Origin: Centropus unirufus
Lineage: Eukaryota; Chordata; Aves; Cuculiformes; Centropidae
Length of the DNA stretch: 64,000 nt
Direction of reading: 5' to 3'
Assembly: GCA_013397695.1 (NCBI GenBank)
Contig: VYZI01000123.1
Coordinates: 1,280,961 to 1,344,960, forward strand
This document shows, one piece after another, positions 1-13,700 of this stretch. The notes under the pieces are model-generated. The model did not search any database. It had not been told where the DNA came from and worked only from the letters and a program-made list of their open reading frames with translations. The position numbers were made by a program, and so were the translations under genes. Each line of letters starts with the position of its first letter. The stretch's first letter is position 1.

Positions 1-3000
1 CAGAATTTGCATTAGGTATGACATTGTGCCAAGGGAAGTCAAACTGGAAACTCTCTGTAGCTTTAACATTTATGGTTCAAAAAGCATGGCTCTCCACAGA
101 ACAGAGTTCTCAGGACCTCATCTTCCACTGTTATGCAGGTGGCACATTACATCCAGTAGAGAGACTGCACAATTTCAGCAGCTGTTTTCTCCATTAAAAA
201 AATGCATTGGAGAATTAAAGTGGGACCAAAAAGGGGTAACGAGAATGAGGATATTAAAAAAAAAAACTACTTCTTTTGAAAGATTAGACCTTTTTTCACT
301 TTAGAAAGAAGATTAAGAAAGAGGATGCAGTATAATAATGGTCTAGGCACAGTAGCTTAAATGAGCATGTTCTCTGTGATCTAACACGAGCACAGTAACT
401 TCAAGGAAAATTAGAAGGTAACATTCAAAACTGATAAAAAAAACCCAACCCAACCTGTAATTACCTCTACTTATAAAACTTGTAATTAGACCATGGAGCT
501 CACTGCAAAGTCACAAAGGCCAAGAATGTAACAAGATTAAAAACGGTATTGTATTTTAGGAATAACAAGAATATTGAGAGTCATAGAGCATAAAAACAAT
601 AGAAGGGCTATTAAATCTCAAGTTTCAAGGTGGAAACCAACTTTCTGCCTTGTAGAATGAGTTGATACTGACATTGATATGAATAAAGAATACAAGTGTG
701 GAGGAGCTGGTCCACCTCTGCCTGCTCTGGGGTCTTTGTACAGAATGAGCCAAAGGGCTTGAGTAGTTTGTGTAATGAGCCAATTAATAAAATCCTGTGT
801 TTGGCTGGTTTAATTCTGTTTGTTTCAGTGGTGTTATATTTAAGCTCCTGTAATGATGAGAAAAATTGATATTATTTTTTGTTCAATGGGATAGACTGGA
901 TGAGTATTTTTCAATTTATAATATATGTACTGGTGGAAGTAGTAGGACATCACAAACCGTTCTATGAATTTTATGTTTGCTCACATGCAGCCAAACAAAA
1001 TTGAGGGGGGCAGGGAGGAGAAGTAATAAAAAAAAATCTTGGTTTACCTTTTTTTGTTACTTGGTAAAAAATAGCAAGTTGCAAAAGATCAATAAAAAAC
1101 CTGTCAGTTTAAATTTGAATCCTATTAAAATTAGAGAAACAATCTAACAGATGATCGATCTTGCAAGATTTCATGCAGAATTCATTAATTTAGAGGGATA
1201 TTTACTACATGGAATGAAGCAAAAAAACATTGTCCTTGTGTCTGTGTTTGAGTTTTAAAGAAATGTTAGAATACAGATTGAACTGGGTTGTTGTCTACCT
1301 TCTCTTTTCAAAATTCTTGTATTAAAAGTTTGAAATGTGAAGGATAAATGTAGGAAAGCCTTATTTGAGTTATGGCCATTGTAGCTATAAAATTCAGATA
1401 ATTTAATTGGATCTGTGATCTGATCCAAAAGGCACATTGCTGTGCTTCCAGTAAAATAATTCAGTAACCTGTTACTTATGAATCCACTCCAAAAGTCAGT
1501 GGCAGTACTAATGTGCCTTTCTACACTTGAGAACAGATAGATAAGTTTAATTGTTTTTTATGATGATGATGATAATATTGCTGAATACTTGCAAAAAGAG
1601 ACTTTAATATACAGAGCTGTCAGCTCTTCACTTGATATGTCTTGAATGTTGACACTAAATTTGAAATCAAACTTACAATACCAACACTGTGAAAGAAAGT
1701 GTTACATGTTTATATGGTCCTATGCTACTAATTTCTACTCCACACAGAGTATTTCTCATTTTAAAAGCAGGAGGAGTCAGTCATTTAGAAGAGGCTGAAA
1801 GGAGAGTTGATGGTGGGGAAGTTAAATCAAGAACTGTTAAACTAATACACTAGTGGTAATATGCGGATGGTGGAATAACCTCACATTTTTAAGTGCAACA
1901 AGTGGATGCACTTTGGAACAGCTGTTTAAGTTTCCAGCAGTTTTATAGCTACGTGAGCTCTTACTTAAGGCTTCATGAGCCAAAACTGAACAATGTATTG
2001 AACATTCAAACCTTTCCTACCACCTTACCATCACTTCCTGTGTACCTCCATCTCCACTTTCTCCACTTCACCTTCTCAGTCAGTCTGCACTGAGAAAACT
2101 AATGGAACGTTACCATAATCACGGGAGTGAAATCTGTCCTTTGAGCCACATGCAAGAGGGACCCATGGGATTACTTTGAACAGGCGTGTCCCAGCTTTCT
2201 GATTGAGGAACTGCCAGTGTTCTTGATGCTTGCTATATGAAAAGGATGTAATTTAACCAGCGAAAACTCCAGCCCAGCACGTGCATCCCACGTGTAGCCT
2301 GCAGAACTGTCAGTAGTCACTGCTACTTCCATTAGTGTCAGACACAGTATCTTGACCAAGTTGAATTTGTGTGTGCCTTTGTACAAAGGATCCTCAATAC
2401 TGTGCTAATGTACATAACTGCCAACAGAAATTCATGTGGAGGAAAAGGTTATGTATTTTTCTGTAAGTTAAATTACTCATGTCAGCATAGGTTGCACTTC
2501 TTACTTTTTGAAGTCAGATCAAGTGTATGAGAAGAACGAATCCATTTAACATATACAGAAAGCTGGCACCTGTTTTGTTCATGTACTATTAAAATAATAA
2601 TAAAAAAGGATGGAAAGGGATCAGTATCTTTAAACAATCTTTGATCAAGGCTCACCTGAATGCAGTCCAACATTTATACTTTAATTAAAAACATGGTGAC
2701 TATCCTTGCTCAACGTTTTATTCATAGATAACTAAAGTATGTACCATAACTGCGTATGACTGTGTGATCAAAGGACACTTTACTGTGAACCTTATCAGTA
2801 GTAGTATACTAAGTTTATGATCATAATTTTTCATTTTCTGTTGTGTTTCGATGGACTTTGTAAATATTATCATAGTTTATGTTATGTTAATAATTACCTT
2901 ATTAAGATTTTTTTTAATTGTTTCCTAAATGTTAAAGTCTAAAAACAAATACATTACATTAACTGTTACACTTTCAGAGAGTATGATTTAGTAATATTTC

Positions 3001-5141
3001 AAGCTGGTAAGTCTCTTATGCCTGATCAAAAAATGCATCCACAGAAAACCAAGAAAAGATAGCAAAACTGGGCAGCAAAATCTGGGACATACAGGATAAT
3101 AGGTCCATTTTGAATATTTTATTTGTATTTTATTTCTTTCTCACGTACATTGTTTTGAGACCAGATATGAGATTTTCAGGCTTTGAATATAGATGGTGAG
3201 CCTTCCAAAGGGTGTAATTTTGAGGAAGTGGGGACTCGGTATTCTGTTAGTATTTATGCACAACTAGGAAGTAATTCAAGTATGTAAAGAGATGCTATTT
3301 TAGATGGCAAGTTTGTCCTCCTACTGCTACTCAAGAATGATACAACTGTTGTACAGGTCCTTGGCCATCTGCTGTCATCTGCTTTATCATCTTCTTATGT
3401 GGAAGCCTCAGATGTGCTGTTAACTGGAATTATTCAGGCACTATTTAGCCACCTGTATAGTAATTTCTGTTATAATTCAGTAACTGTGTTCCTGTAGGAT
3501 GGTATGTGTGTTGTTGGTTTACTGTGGATTTCTAGAATGCTCCCTGAATGCACCATCACAATCATAACCAGACTGGAGTTAATATAGCTTGTGGGACAGG
3601 CATAATTACCTAACTCATGCCTTTGTCTACACTGAAAATAAGGAGGTATCTCAAGGTCATTCTTAAGTCAGTTTATGTCAGTGAGCCCGTATAAGTCCTT
3701 ACATTTAAATCCTAATAACTATTTAGATCATCATGTACTTCCAGGATGATATTCACCAGAAAACTCTGCAGCCCTTCCCTTTCTGCTGTGTGCTAGAAAC
3801 TTCTTGTGATCATGTCCTGCTAAAACTTGCTGCTTGTATTCTTATTATTCCCTATTGCCAATTACATGTTTTCTATATAATTTTCACTATCTGGTAGCAA
3901 TAATGAATCTGAGACAAGAAAGAGATGGTTGTGCTACAGACTAAAGACTCTGCTTTTCGAATGCAAAGCATAAAGTGTATAGATTTAACCCTGGCTGCCC
4001 ACCCTGTGGTTGAAGAAGAACAACATATATTATTCAAGTTATTTTGACGAAAGGTGTGTAGTTTTGAGCCCAAGATTCTATGGATGTAAAAATGGAGTCC
4101 TCAGGTAACTTATATCGATCTTAGGTATGTTCAGTCATAAAGTGATTCTTCAGAGTAGGCAGTGTGAACTATTCTTCAGCCTTGTTAATTTAAATTGCAA
4201 ATAAAATCACAATTGAAGAGTTCTGAGTATGTCCCTCCTGGTTAGGGTAATCTTGTGTGATGGAGAAATACTGGATTCTAAAAGCTGTTCATAGATCATT
4301 TCTGTATTTATGGTGTAAAATGACATTTTTATACCAGGATATAAAATGTATATTTCATGTGAGGTGAAAAAAACCCAAAATTTATCTGCATTCATCATAT
4401 TGATACAGAAAACAAATGTTGAAGGAGCTGGTAGCAGTGCAGACCATGTGCTAAAAGGTGTTCTAGCTGCTACTGAAATAGAAGCTATAGATAATTGCTA
4501 GATTGATGGAGCTGGAAAATGAAAAAAAAAAAAAAGACTGAGTAGCTTGGACTACAGGAAAGCAAGTGGAAAATCTGAAAGTACTCAGTGCTGCTTAGGC
4601 TAGAGAATGAGGACTAAGATGTCTTTCTGGATGACACCCGAGAAGTCAACATGACAAGCACCACTCTTTCTGCATACACAAATAGCAGGGTTACCCAGTG
4701 CTATTCTACTTTTGCAGACTATGGTTGTGGTACTGAGCCTGACAATATTCAGTAGTCCAAAATCTATATTTAAAATCCATGTGAGAAAGCATGTGTAGAC
4801 AGTTCCAACTAAGGTCAGAGACTGAGGCATCTTTAAGATACTTTCTCTAAGAACTGTGGTCTCTATTGCTATGTAGAGTTTGGGTTGTCTCTTAACATGG
4901 GGGACCTCTGTGTCCTTCAGTCTTGTTATTCTTGCTTCACCCAGAGGCACCAAAATGGTGTTTTAGTTAGGTGAGCTAGCAGTGAAGATCATAACGTGGA
5001 GTAGATTGTTCAAGATCAAGTGTAGTCATCTTGCCATAACACTTTAGGGATGTACCAACCATGCTTCCAAAGTGTCAACCAACAGGAATGTGCATTATTG
5101 TGTGCTGCCTTCATAAGAATTTAGGCCATATAAATACAAAC
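1..5141. other. AT-rich non-coding DNA, no gene seen
   Basis: No open frame here has a recognisable domain. The longest is a 117-codon minus-strand frame at 4600-4953. It is leucine- and isoleucine-rich in patches, carries no signal peptide or family motif, and lies in sequence of ordinary composition, so I treat it as chance. A short TGA-type trinucleotide run sits at 1558-1576. Homopolymer A and T runs are scattered throughout. I see no transposon I can name before 5142. Confidence 0.6.
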
Positions 5142-5308
5142 TGGGACAGGCTGCCCAGGGAAGTGGTTAAAGCATCATTCCTGAAGGTATTTTTAAGATG
5201 TGGACATGGTGCTTAGGGACATGTTTAGTGGTGGACTTGGCAGGGTTTGGTTAGAGGTTAGACTCTGATCTTAAGGGTCTTTTCCAAACTAAACAATTTT
5301 ATGAATGG
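5142..5308 (+). mobile_element. CR1 LINE 3'-end fragment
   Basis: The order of blocks matches the 3' tail of avian CR1: a degenerate 'gacaggctgcccagggaa' block, then a region equivalent to 'gaggtattcaagatgtggacatggtgcttagggacatg', then 'ggtttggttagaggttagactctgatcttaagggtcttttccaa', and a decayed ATTCTATGA-like terminus near 5300. CR1 copies are usually 5'-truncated with a retained 3' end, as here. Many substitutions from the family pattern indicate an old insertion. It is non-coding in its present state. The family assignment is from remembered CR1 patterns, not from a search. Confidence 0.8.
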
Positions 5309-7779
5309 AATTGATATTTGATGGGATAAAATAATACACATTAACAATTCACTCTTTAATTAGTGGTCCTTTTGCAGCTGTGCCATCAGTTTGCCTTGGG
5401 TCATAACATTTATCTCTTTGAAGCATTAACAAAGACAATTCTTTTTGTCTTTGGCAAGAAAAAAATGACAATTCTGAGTCTTCAAATTGTGTTGAAGCTC
5501 TCAAGGATTCAGGTGATTCGTCATTATTTTAGAATTCTTGGGAGAAAGTTACCCAGGCCTGCTTCTTACATTGCAGTATTTATTTTTAATTACTTCTGTT
5601 CAATATCATCCTTAGCTAATGTTGGAAAAGGAAATATGTGACTATTATTTTATGGTATAAAGACGTGATTAGCTTGTTTCAAACACAGAACAAAAACATG
5701 CTGAACACCTGTGCCTTTTTCTGAATAATTAATAGTTTCATCATCTGCCATTTCTGATGTAATTTATAATCTTGTCTCATCTGTAGCATCATTCACAAGA
5801 AATAGGATTTCTTTTACTCCTGATTTTTATTAAAAACCTCTTGTTGTCCTTAGTCCTATCAAATACAGAATTTTTCTGCCTATAATCTTAATTTCCCCTC
5901 TTACCTGGTTTTCTTAACTTCTTCACATTTCTTGATTCCATATATAATTACTATTCTTTGCCATCTGTCTGCTGCAAAATTTGATATATCTGTATTACTA
6001 ATACTTAAAAAAACAAATGTGAGAAACAATAATAAATTCCTACATTTTGAAAATGTTTGAAATGCATGGGCTGAAGGTAACAGCTCTCTATTTTAAATAT
6101 AAAGTTGCACCATTTCTAATCTGTTTGGCAGTAAATAAGACGAGAATGAGTCAATGTCATTCTGCTTGCTACAAAACTACTTTTCATACTGTTTCATAGA
6201 ACATTAAATTTTTAGTGAAATAGAAGATTTAAATTCATGATGTGAATGTTGAAGCCCATTTTCAGGTGTGTAAAATGTACCTGTCTGAGGACATTAACAG
6301 ACATGAAGCACTAGATTGAAATCTAATGATTTTTAATTCCTTCAGTTCTATGCCTTGCCCCTGAGAAGGCCACTGTCATTCTTGGGGCAAAGGTGGCTGA
6401 TATACTTGTTGATGCATCTACTACAATTTTTAGGTTGGATCATTAAGACAAAGTGAACTTAATGAATGATTTTAGCTGAGTTTTTCCATAAGAACAGTAA
6501 TTCCCGTGTTATAAAAGTGTAATTTCATTATGGTTTCTTAACCTTCTGTGCAAGTATAAAGATGTTCCGGAAGTATAGTGATTTCAGTTCTGCTAGCCCA
6601 CCTCTAACAATTCATGACAGAGAAGCCGTTACATCTGCTACCATTTCTGGTCATATTATTGGACATCTTTGTGTTTGTTCCCACAGCACTTCACAAGGGA
6701 TTTTAGGCCCAGTACTAATTTCTAGTGTCTTGGATTTTCTCAACTGAATTCAAAAGGATTTCCTTTGCCATAAGAGAGCTATAACAAAGACCATTGCAGA
6801 CATATCTATGCAGTTATGTTCTTACTGTCCTATCCCTTTTTTTTAAGATTCCCATTACATACTGTATTTTACTGGAGAAAATGGGCCTTTTTTTTTCACC
6901 CCTTTATAGTCAGGACAAAAAGGTAACATAACAAACACTTATCAGCTTTGAGGTCGTATTTTTGAAAAATAGGCTTAAATGGTAGTCAAATATCTTGTAC
7001 TTGGTTTCATTTTTTATTTAATTCTTTGAGTTATATTCTATTGCTCGCTTATCTCTTTTTATCTTTTTTTTGTGTGTGTCCATGATTATCCGTATTGCTG
7101 AACTTTGCACATTGACTGGAAACAACAATCAGTGAAATGATTATATAAAGAACAAATGTAATTAATTGCCTCCTCTGGCTTCAGGATTACACATTACAGA
7201 TAACAGAATGTCATAATACCTGCTACATAACATCACACAAACTGGCATGGTGTGCTTTAAAAACATGATAAGGAAACATAGAATGCATTAGAAGTGAATG
7301 GAAAAGCTTTCCTCTTAGTCTACTTGTTGCTGTAGTGAGTGTGTTCTTAACTTCAAACTTCTATATAATATAACAATATTAGTAACAAATCTTAGTCCAG
7401 GTGCAAAACAGGTTTCATAATTTATGAATAAATACAGTAATTTCATCTTCCAAGGAACATCTGATACACTTGTGTATTAAGCTGTGTACATCTTACCATT
7501 TAATATGCAGAAACAGGGAAAACATTGTTTTCTGCTTACTTCATACACAAACACGGTGGCAGAGATCTGTCATGTTCAGAAACCACTATGCATGCCTTCG
7601 TTATGTCTTCATGCCCAAACAGGGTGAGGGTTACACTAAGATGAACCAAGGGTCCACTTGAGGCTATATCCAGTACTTCAGTTCTCTATCACAAATGCAA
7701 ACATTTATTACACTGTCTTTGGTAGTTCCTGGTGTGCCTGCTCCACTACCAGTGGTGAAAAGCTTCATCAACAGCTGCA
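5309..7779. other. AT-rich non-coding DNA, no gene seen
   Basis: The stretch contains only short frames (92 codons at most, 5363-5641 plus) without recognisable family features. T-rich and A-rich runs are frequent. No repeat family or regulatory element could be identified with confidence. Confidence 0.6.
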
Positions 7780-8677
7780 TCAACAAATAGGATGACTACC
7801 CTCTAAGCTCTCTGGAGATATATAAGGGTGGGACAGCTGAACATTTTTTCCTCCTTGCTTTGGTGATAACATCCACATAGATGTGATTATGCAATGACAA
7901 GAGCCAAATGGCTCCCTAAAACATTTTGTATCCAAGGTAGCATTGCATTCCCCCAAGGTTTTTTGCTTTGCTGCAAGACTCACTTGCTCTGACAAAGTGG
8001 TACTCTTACTTTCTTCTGTATGAAAGGGGAAGGACAAGAGAGAAATATTGTCATAAAACCTTCCGGGATAGTCCTGCTTGTAGATTCCTGGAAGTGCGAC
8101 CTGATGGTACTAGATTATGAAAAAGAGAGGTATGTCTTTCTGATGCTGCAGAGTTTTTGAAGGAATGTGTAAAGGCCAAAGAACATGGGCATGGTGTGAA
8201 TAAACAATATTTCTCAGTCTTCCAGATGCTGGCTGGCTGAGCTCTGCAAGTGTACCCTACCCTGTCTAAGCTGTGTGTGGATTTGATCTGCAGGTCTTGT
8301 ACTCGGCAAAAATCAAGAGAGGAGCCTTCTGGAGCTAGATGTTGAGGTAGCCAGGAAAGATGGGAGTTGATAACATCACTGCTACAAGACGTACGGTTGA
8401 AACACAGGAAGCTAAGAAGGTATTTTTCATCATTCTTTCTCTTCGTATTTCTTATGTCTTCAAAACTGACACCTCTGCTGGCAGGGTGCTGTAAATAACT
8501 GTAGATCTTTCCTTGAACGTGACGGATCTCAGTATGCTTGACTAGCAAATTAAAAGCCAAACTCAGTGCACTTACACATACCTTCTCTGTCAAGCACCAA
8601 AGCTGGTCAGGAACAGCGTGGTAAAGGCAGCACTGAAACAGCCAGTAATTAGGTTTACTTGAGTGCTGGAAAGCCAC
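7780..8677 (-). other. Block of long open frames, function unknown (possibly chance or relic)
   Basis: Two minus-strand open frames lie nearly end to end: 208 codons (8051-8677), then 85 codons (7780-8037) in a different frame. The local sequence is less AT-rich than its surroundings, which lowers stop frequency. The 208-residue translation is rich in Ser, Leu, Cys and His, with no signal peptide, membrane helix, repeat or family motif that I recognise. That composition is more typical of translated non-coding DNA. Alternatives are a non-coding RNA exon, a decayed pseudogene split by a frame shift near 8040, or an unrecognised transposon. I do not assign a function, and coding status is doubtful. 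Confidence 0.2.
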
Positions 8678-10657
8678 AGTGTTGAGTGTTGTTTAGTGGC
8701 AGCAAGAGAATATTTAAGTCAAACCCACGGTCATTTATCTCTCCATTGTTGGCTTTATATTTTTACTTTCACCTTTGTGCTGACACTCATGCTTGTCTAA
8801 CTGGGAGATGATCTCCGAAATGGAACTTTTTTACCTTTGTTGAAATCCATTGTTGTGTTGTGAGATCAACTACTGTTTCTTTAGCTCTGTCCTACCTATT
8901 TGTCTCTCTTTCATTCCTCATCAAGCCTTTTCTTTCTGGGAAACATATTCTTTAGTTACTTGGCCCACTGCTGATATGTGGAGTGTTATGCAGTTCTGGG
9001 ACTCAGAAGCATGTGCTAAGCAATTTAGGGATTGCAGTCCTTGATTTATTGCAACTGCTTCTCAAGTGCTTGATCAAGAGCTATGCTAAAAGGTGCCCCT
9101 CTTGGGAAATGTCTCAAGGCTTCAAATGCTTTTTTGAAGTGCCACAATTTATTTCTTCTGGATTATCAAATGTGGAGGAATTTGAAGAAATAGGGAAGAA
9201 TTTTCTGTGGAATCAGAGGGTAGTGTGCCCCACCCATCACTGTGGAACATCTTTTAGTTCTCTTCTGTGAGAGAGCAACTTAAACACCCTGCTCTGATCC
9301 CATAAATTAGTAGGAGGAAATCTGTTCAAATATCAAATTCCAACAACACTGAAACATTTGGTTCCCAGGTTTTGTAACTTTGCAGAAGCCTATGTGCTCT
9401 ATTGTGTAGGTAGAAACCAATAAACAGAAAATGGCACAAGGAACCATGGAGCCAACAAACCCAGTCTCCTGCACTGTCTGTCGCCTCACTTGAGGAACAG
9501 GGACAGACTGTCTGTAGTAAGCCACAATGAATACTGGAATAGTTATGACTGAGAGAAGAAATGTTTGGTTTAATATGAGCTTGGGCAGGGCTGAAATATA
9601 TTTTCCTAAGTGTTATTTAATTATAGTCTTATTTTTTCTCAATACCTGCATCAGTAGGTAAAAGTCTCCAGATCGTACTGGTTTATTTATGGCACCATGG
9701 CTGCAGGTTGGTGTACGCTCTGCAAATAACTTGCACCTGAAGATATCCCATTACTGCTTTCTAGGTGCACACTGTTGCCTTGTGTTATAGCTTGTCCCGT
9801 CCTGCATACAGCTGGACATTTTCCATGGGCACTTTCTGCTTTCTTCTGACAAAATCATCTGAGTTATATCAAATCATTTCCTTAACAATGTGAAGAGGTT
9901 TTGTTGATGTGACGTAGAGCAGATTAGGAAGACCTTCACCTAGTTTACTGTGGGAGAATTGGGAAAGGAGTGCTGTCACAGAAAAATATTAATCATGTTC
10001 TGCTAGTGTCACCTGCATGTCGTAAAGCAAATGGGGTTTCACTTTATGAACAGGAAACTGATCGTGTCCCTCGCTACAACACTCCATTTTGTAGATCTGT
10101 ACATGTGGTAATCTCCAGTGGCAGCATGATGATAGATAGCTGGGAATCATTGTACCTTTGGCTGGCACAATATCTATTTTCAATTTGTGCTCTATATTGC
10201 TATGGGTTGATAGCACCTGTCATGTCTACCTCTGTCAATAGAAAAAAAAACTACTACCTCTCTTCTGAAGGCAACTAGTCTGTAGTCCTGCGAGTATTCC
10301 CTAACCTGTTTCAGGCAAAAGGGTTAGCAAGGCCCACTATTTAAATTATTTAAAGCAAATTGTCTATCTTGACTGAAATGTGTTACTGACTCTCTTATGT
10401 GTGTAAATCTGGAAGAGGCAGGCTATGCAACTAGATTACAACGTAGACTTAGACTTCTCTCTTCTGTGACTAGATTGCATCCAGTAACTAAAGCAAACTT
10501 TGTTAGGGCTACTTTTAGGTTTTTGACCAATTTATAGATATGATTGCTTTCCTTCTTACAAGTAGGTTGTGCTTCACTCACTTAGCAGCAGAGTTGTATT
10601 TTAGTCTTTGTGTCCTTAGACCTGTCTGGAGATAGAAGACATGATCATGTCCCTGAG
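8678..10657. other. Non-coding DNA, no gene seen
   Basis: Overlapping short frames exist on both strands (8850-9270 plus, 9307-9525 minus, 9970-10278 plus and 9989-10216 minus). Being open on both strands at once points to local composition and not to coding. No transposon, RNA gene or regulatory element could be named. Confidence 0.55.
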
Positions 10658-10717
10658 TCACAGACTGATGGAGGCTGTGAGAAAATGTCACAGACTGATG
10701 GAGGCTGTGAGAAAATG
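10658..10717. repeat. Perfect tandem duplication, 2 x 30 bp
   Basis: A 30-base unit beginning tcacagactgatggaggctg and ending tgagaaaatg occurs at 10658-10687 and again, without a mismatch, at 10688-10717. The complete identity in otherwise unique sequence suggests a recent duplication by slippage or unequal exchange. It lies inside a minus-strand 63-codon frame that I regard as chance. Confidence 0.97.
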
Positions 10718-13700
10718 CAAAAGTTATATTCTCCATGTTTGCCCTTTTCATATGCTCACCTTTAGGCATCTGCTAATAGCCACTGTTGGGAACTGGATAG
10801 TAGGCTAAAGGGATCATTTTTTTTTACCCGTTATAGCTGTTGCTATGGTTTATTTCTCTATGTTTCCTGGAAGAAAGGATCTACTTTGTGACTTTGCAGC
10901 TTATCATTCACTGTGGACATTCATTTCAGTTTTCTGGCCATGTGCAATTAGGAAGGGGTAGAATTTAAAGAAATTTATTAAAGTGTGAATAAAAATGTTT
11001 GGCTTTTCCATTTATAGAGGACACATAAAGAAAGGACAGTGAAAACACAGAGTACAATGAAGAGCTAGGGCAGATGCTCTTCATTGCTACAGAATGAGCA
11101 GAGGAACAAAGAATAAGCCAAGGCATGAACTGAGGAAGACACTAAGAAAAGGAAGCAGTAAGCACTGTAGCAAACAATAGAGTAAAAGCAATACAAAATG
11201 TTTGCATAGGATTTAAGAATAGAGATGTTAATTTCTAAAACTTACTTCCAAAGCTTTTGAATTTTTTTTCAAGAAAAAATATTAAAGAAATAAATTTTGT
11301 AAATACTGTCAGTCCTCATTAAAAGGGTAGTGTTTTCATTGATGTGCTAATTCACCTGTTCAAAATGCTTTAGTCATCAAATCGTGGAATTTAGAATCAC
11401 AGTGTTTGTGTCTATATGTGTGTGTGTGTGCATGTGAGCATTTGTGGTTTGGGCGAAACTGGTATTTTTTCATTTGAATCAGACAAAGGTGGGGTCAAGG
11501 TGTTTTCTTTCAGGCATTTATTTATCATAGCTTACAGTTTGCTTTGTTGTTCAAATAGTATGTGACTCCACCCTTTCCCATTATTACCAGGCAAGGATAT
11601 AGGGCTACTTTAAAGAGTTTCTAAGTTAACACTAATGAAGTCTGGTATTGAGTTGCTTTCTAATACTTCAAGAGGCAAGACTTTGGAGGTAAAACTGTAC
11701 TTTTTCTATCATGTCTGCAAAAATCCATCCCTTTAGAAGGAAATTTGATGATGAAAGAAAGTTCTTACACTAACCTGTTCCTTATTTAATTTTAAATAAA
11801 TTGCTCCCCTTCACTACATTCCAGACTCCCTGTATAGTTAGCCTGTGAGTCCTGGACTGCAACTGCTGTTTTTAAGAATGTGTGTGTTTGATATCCTGAA
11901 AATATTTTAAAGGAATATGCAGACAGTAACTGTCAGCATTCCTTTATTTTCCCCCCAGACAGGTTACAAGAGGTGGCTGCCCATGCTGGAAGGAAATAGT
12001 GCTTTATGCTAAAGGTGTCACAAATCACACCCAATGTCTCCAATGCAAATGAAGAACTCCAGGAAGCAACCTGTTTCCTTCTATCCAGCACTCCCTAAGG
12101 GTGTTGTTACTCCTCTGTCTTTAGCATAGAACAGTAGCTGCAGACAAGGGTTAGGTTGTGAAAATTATATGTGAAAAGGAAAATCAACCCTGTTAACTAC
12201 TACTGTATAAAAAAAACATTCTCATGATCTCATACAAATTTGTTTTCCTTGGACCTTGCCTGTTACAGTATCTCTAGATTTTCACAAGTCCTAAAATAGC
12301 AGGTAAGAGGGAGAGGGGCGGATGAAAATGAAGGTAAGATGGCAGGCTCTTTAGGAAGCTTCAATATGCTTCCTGGTACTGAAATATATTTCTTGCCAAA
12401 AAACAGGTGTTCCGCGTTTCAGTGTTGGCTGCTGGGAATCAGTTTATTGCACGATTTGGTTGTGTTCCAGTGTGACACACTGAAAAAGTCATCTGTCTCC
12501 TCTTACAAACTTTTCCATGTCTCCTCAGAAGTAGATCCAGACTTATGACAAAGATTTCTCAAAATCAGCGTGTGTAGCATCCTAGCAAAAAGCACCATAC
12601 CCAGAAACAGAAGGAGAAACTACGCAAGGGAGAGGATTCATCAGAGGTCATGGAGGAACATTTCTCATACGTGACTGATAGTAAGGGATGGGCAAACCTT
12701 GTATTGTTTTGAGGTTATATGAACCTTGTGAACTGTACTTTTGGTTTCACAGGGTTTTGTGAACTGTTCTCTCTTCCACCTTGGCCTTCTCCCCATGGTA
12801 TTTTTCAGGTTGGGTATTTTTTGAAATTTTTTTTCCTGTAAAAGAGGAATCCCTTTATCTATTAATGCTTGAACAACATTTCCACTTGAACAGACTCTCA
12901 GTAAACTATTGGGTGTGAGCAGTTTCTGTCCATAGCATCTCCTCTTTTTCTCAGTATTTGCATTTTAATGATGTTTTCTTCTTGGTATTAAAGCACAATG
13001 TGAGAAAAACATCTTCTGTGTCAGTATCAAGAAAAACTACAGCTTATTCTTTTTGTAGGGCTATCTAGCTTCAGTTTTAAATTAGTTAAACTTTTTCCTT
13101 TATTCTTCATTAAATCTAACAAATCTGATTTTGGATAATTCTATATTATATTCTCTTAAATTATATTTGTCTAAAATTTTTCTTCTCTGCTCACTCTTTG
13201 AGTCACTCAACTGATCTTTGAAAGCACAAATCAGAACCAGGATCCTCCTGGTTTCATTAAGTGTTTGAGCCATTGAATCAGGTCCTTGAACTTCAGAAAA
13301 TTTAAAACAATTATAGAATAGAAAACCATATTCCTTCTTCCTTGTTGTCTGTAGGAATGAATTTCCTCAGACTGACTTTCAAAGAGATAGTTTTACATTA
13401 CTACCTCCTGATTTAAATTTTTGTCATACCATACATGTCTGTTACATGTTATAAATGAGTTGATTCATTATGTATACGACTACCACTTTACGTTGGTTAT
13501 ATTTTAAGGGCAGAAATTTCCGCAGACAACTGCATTGGGATGACTTCCAAGGTGACTTGAAAGGAAAAAGTCAATAATTTGGGAACTCTGTTCAGTGACT
13601 TGTGGTTTGAATATCTTTATCTTATAAGTGGAATAGGTTTATTCATTTTTTTTACTTTTGGGATAGTATTTGAACAGATCTTTTCTGTGTTCTAAATTTT

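Noticed and set aside
4600..4953. 117-codon minus-strand frame with a hydrophobic stretch
   Set aside because: No recognised domain, no plausible splice or promoter context, and ordinary local composition. A frame of this length is expected occasionally by chance in 64 kb.
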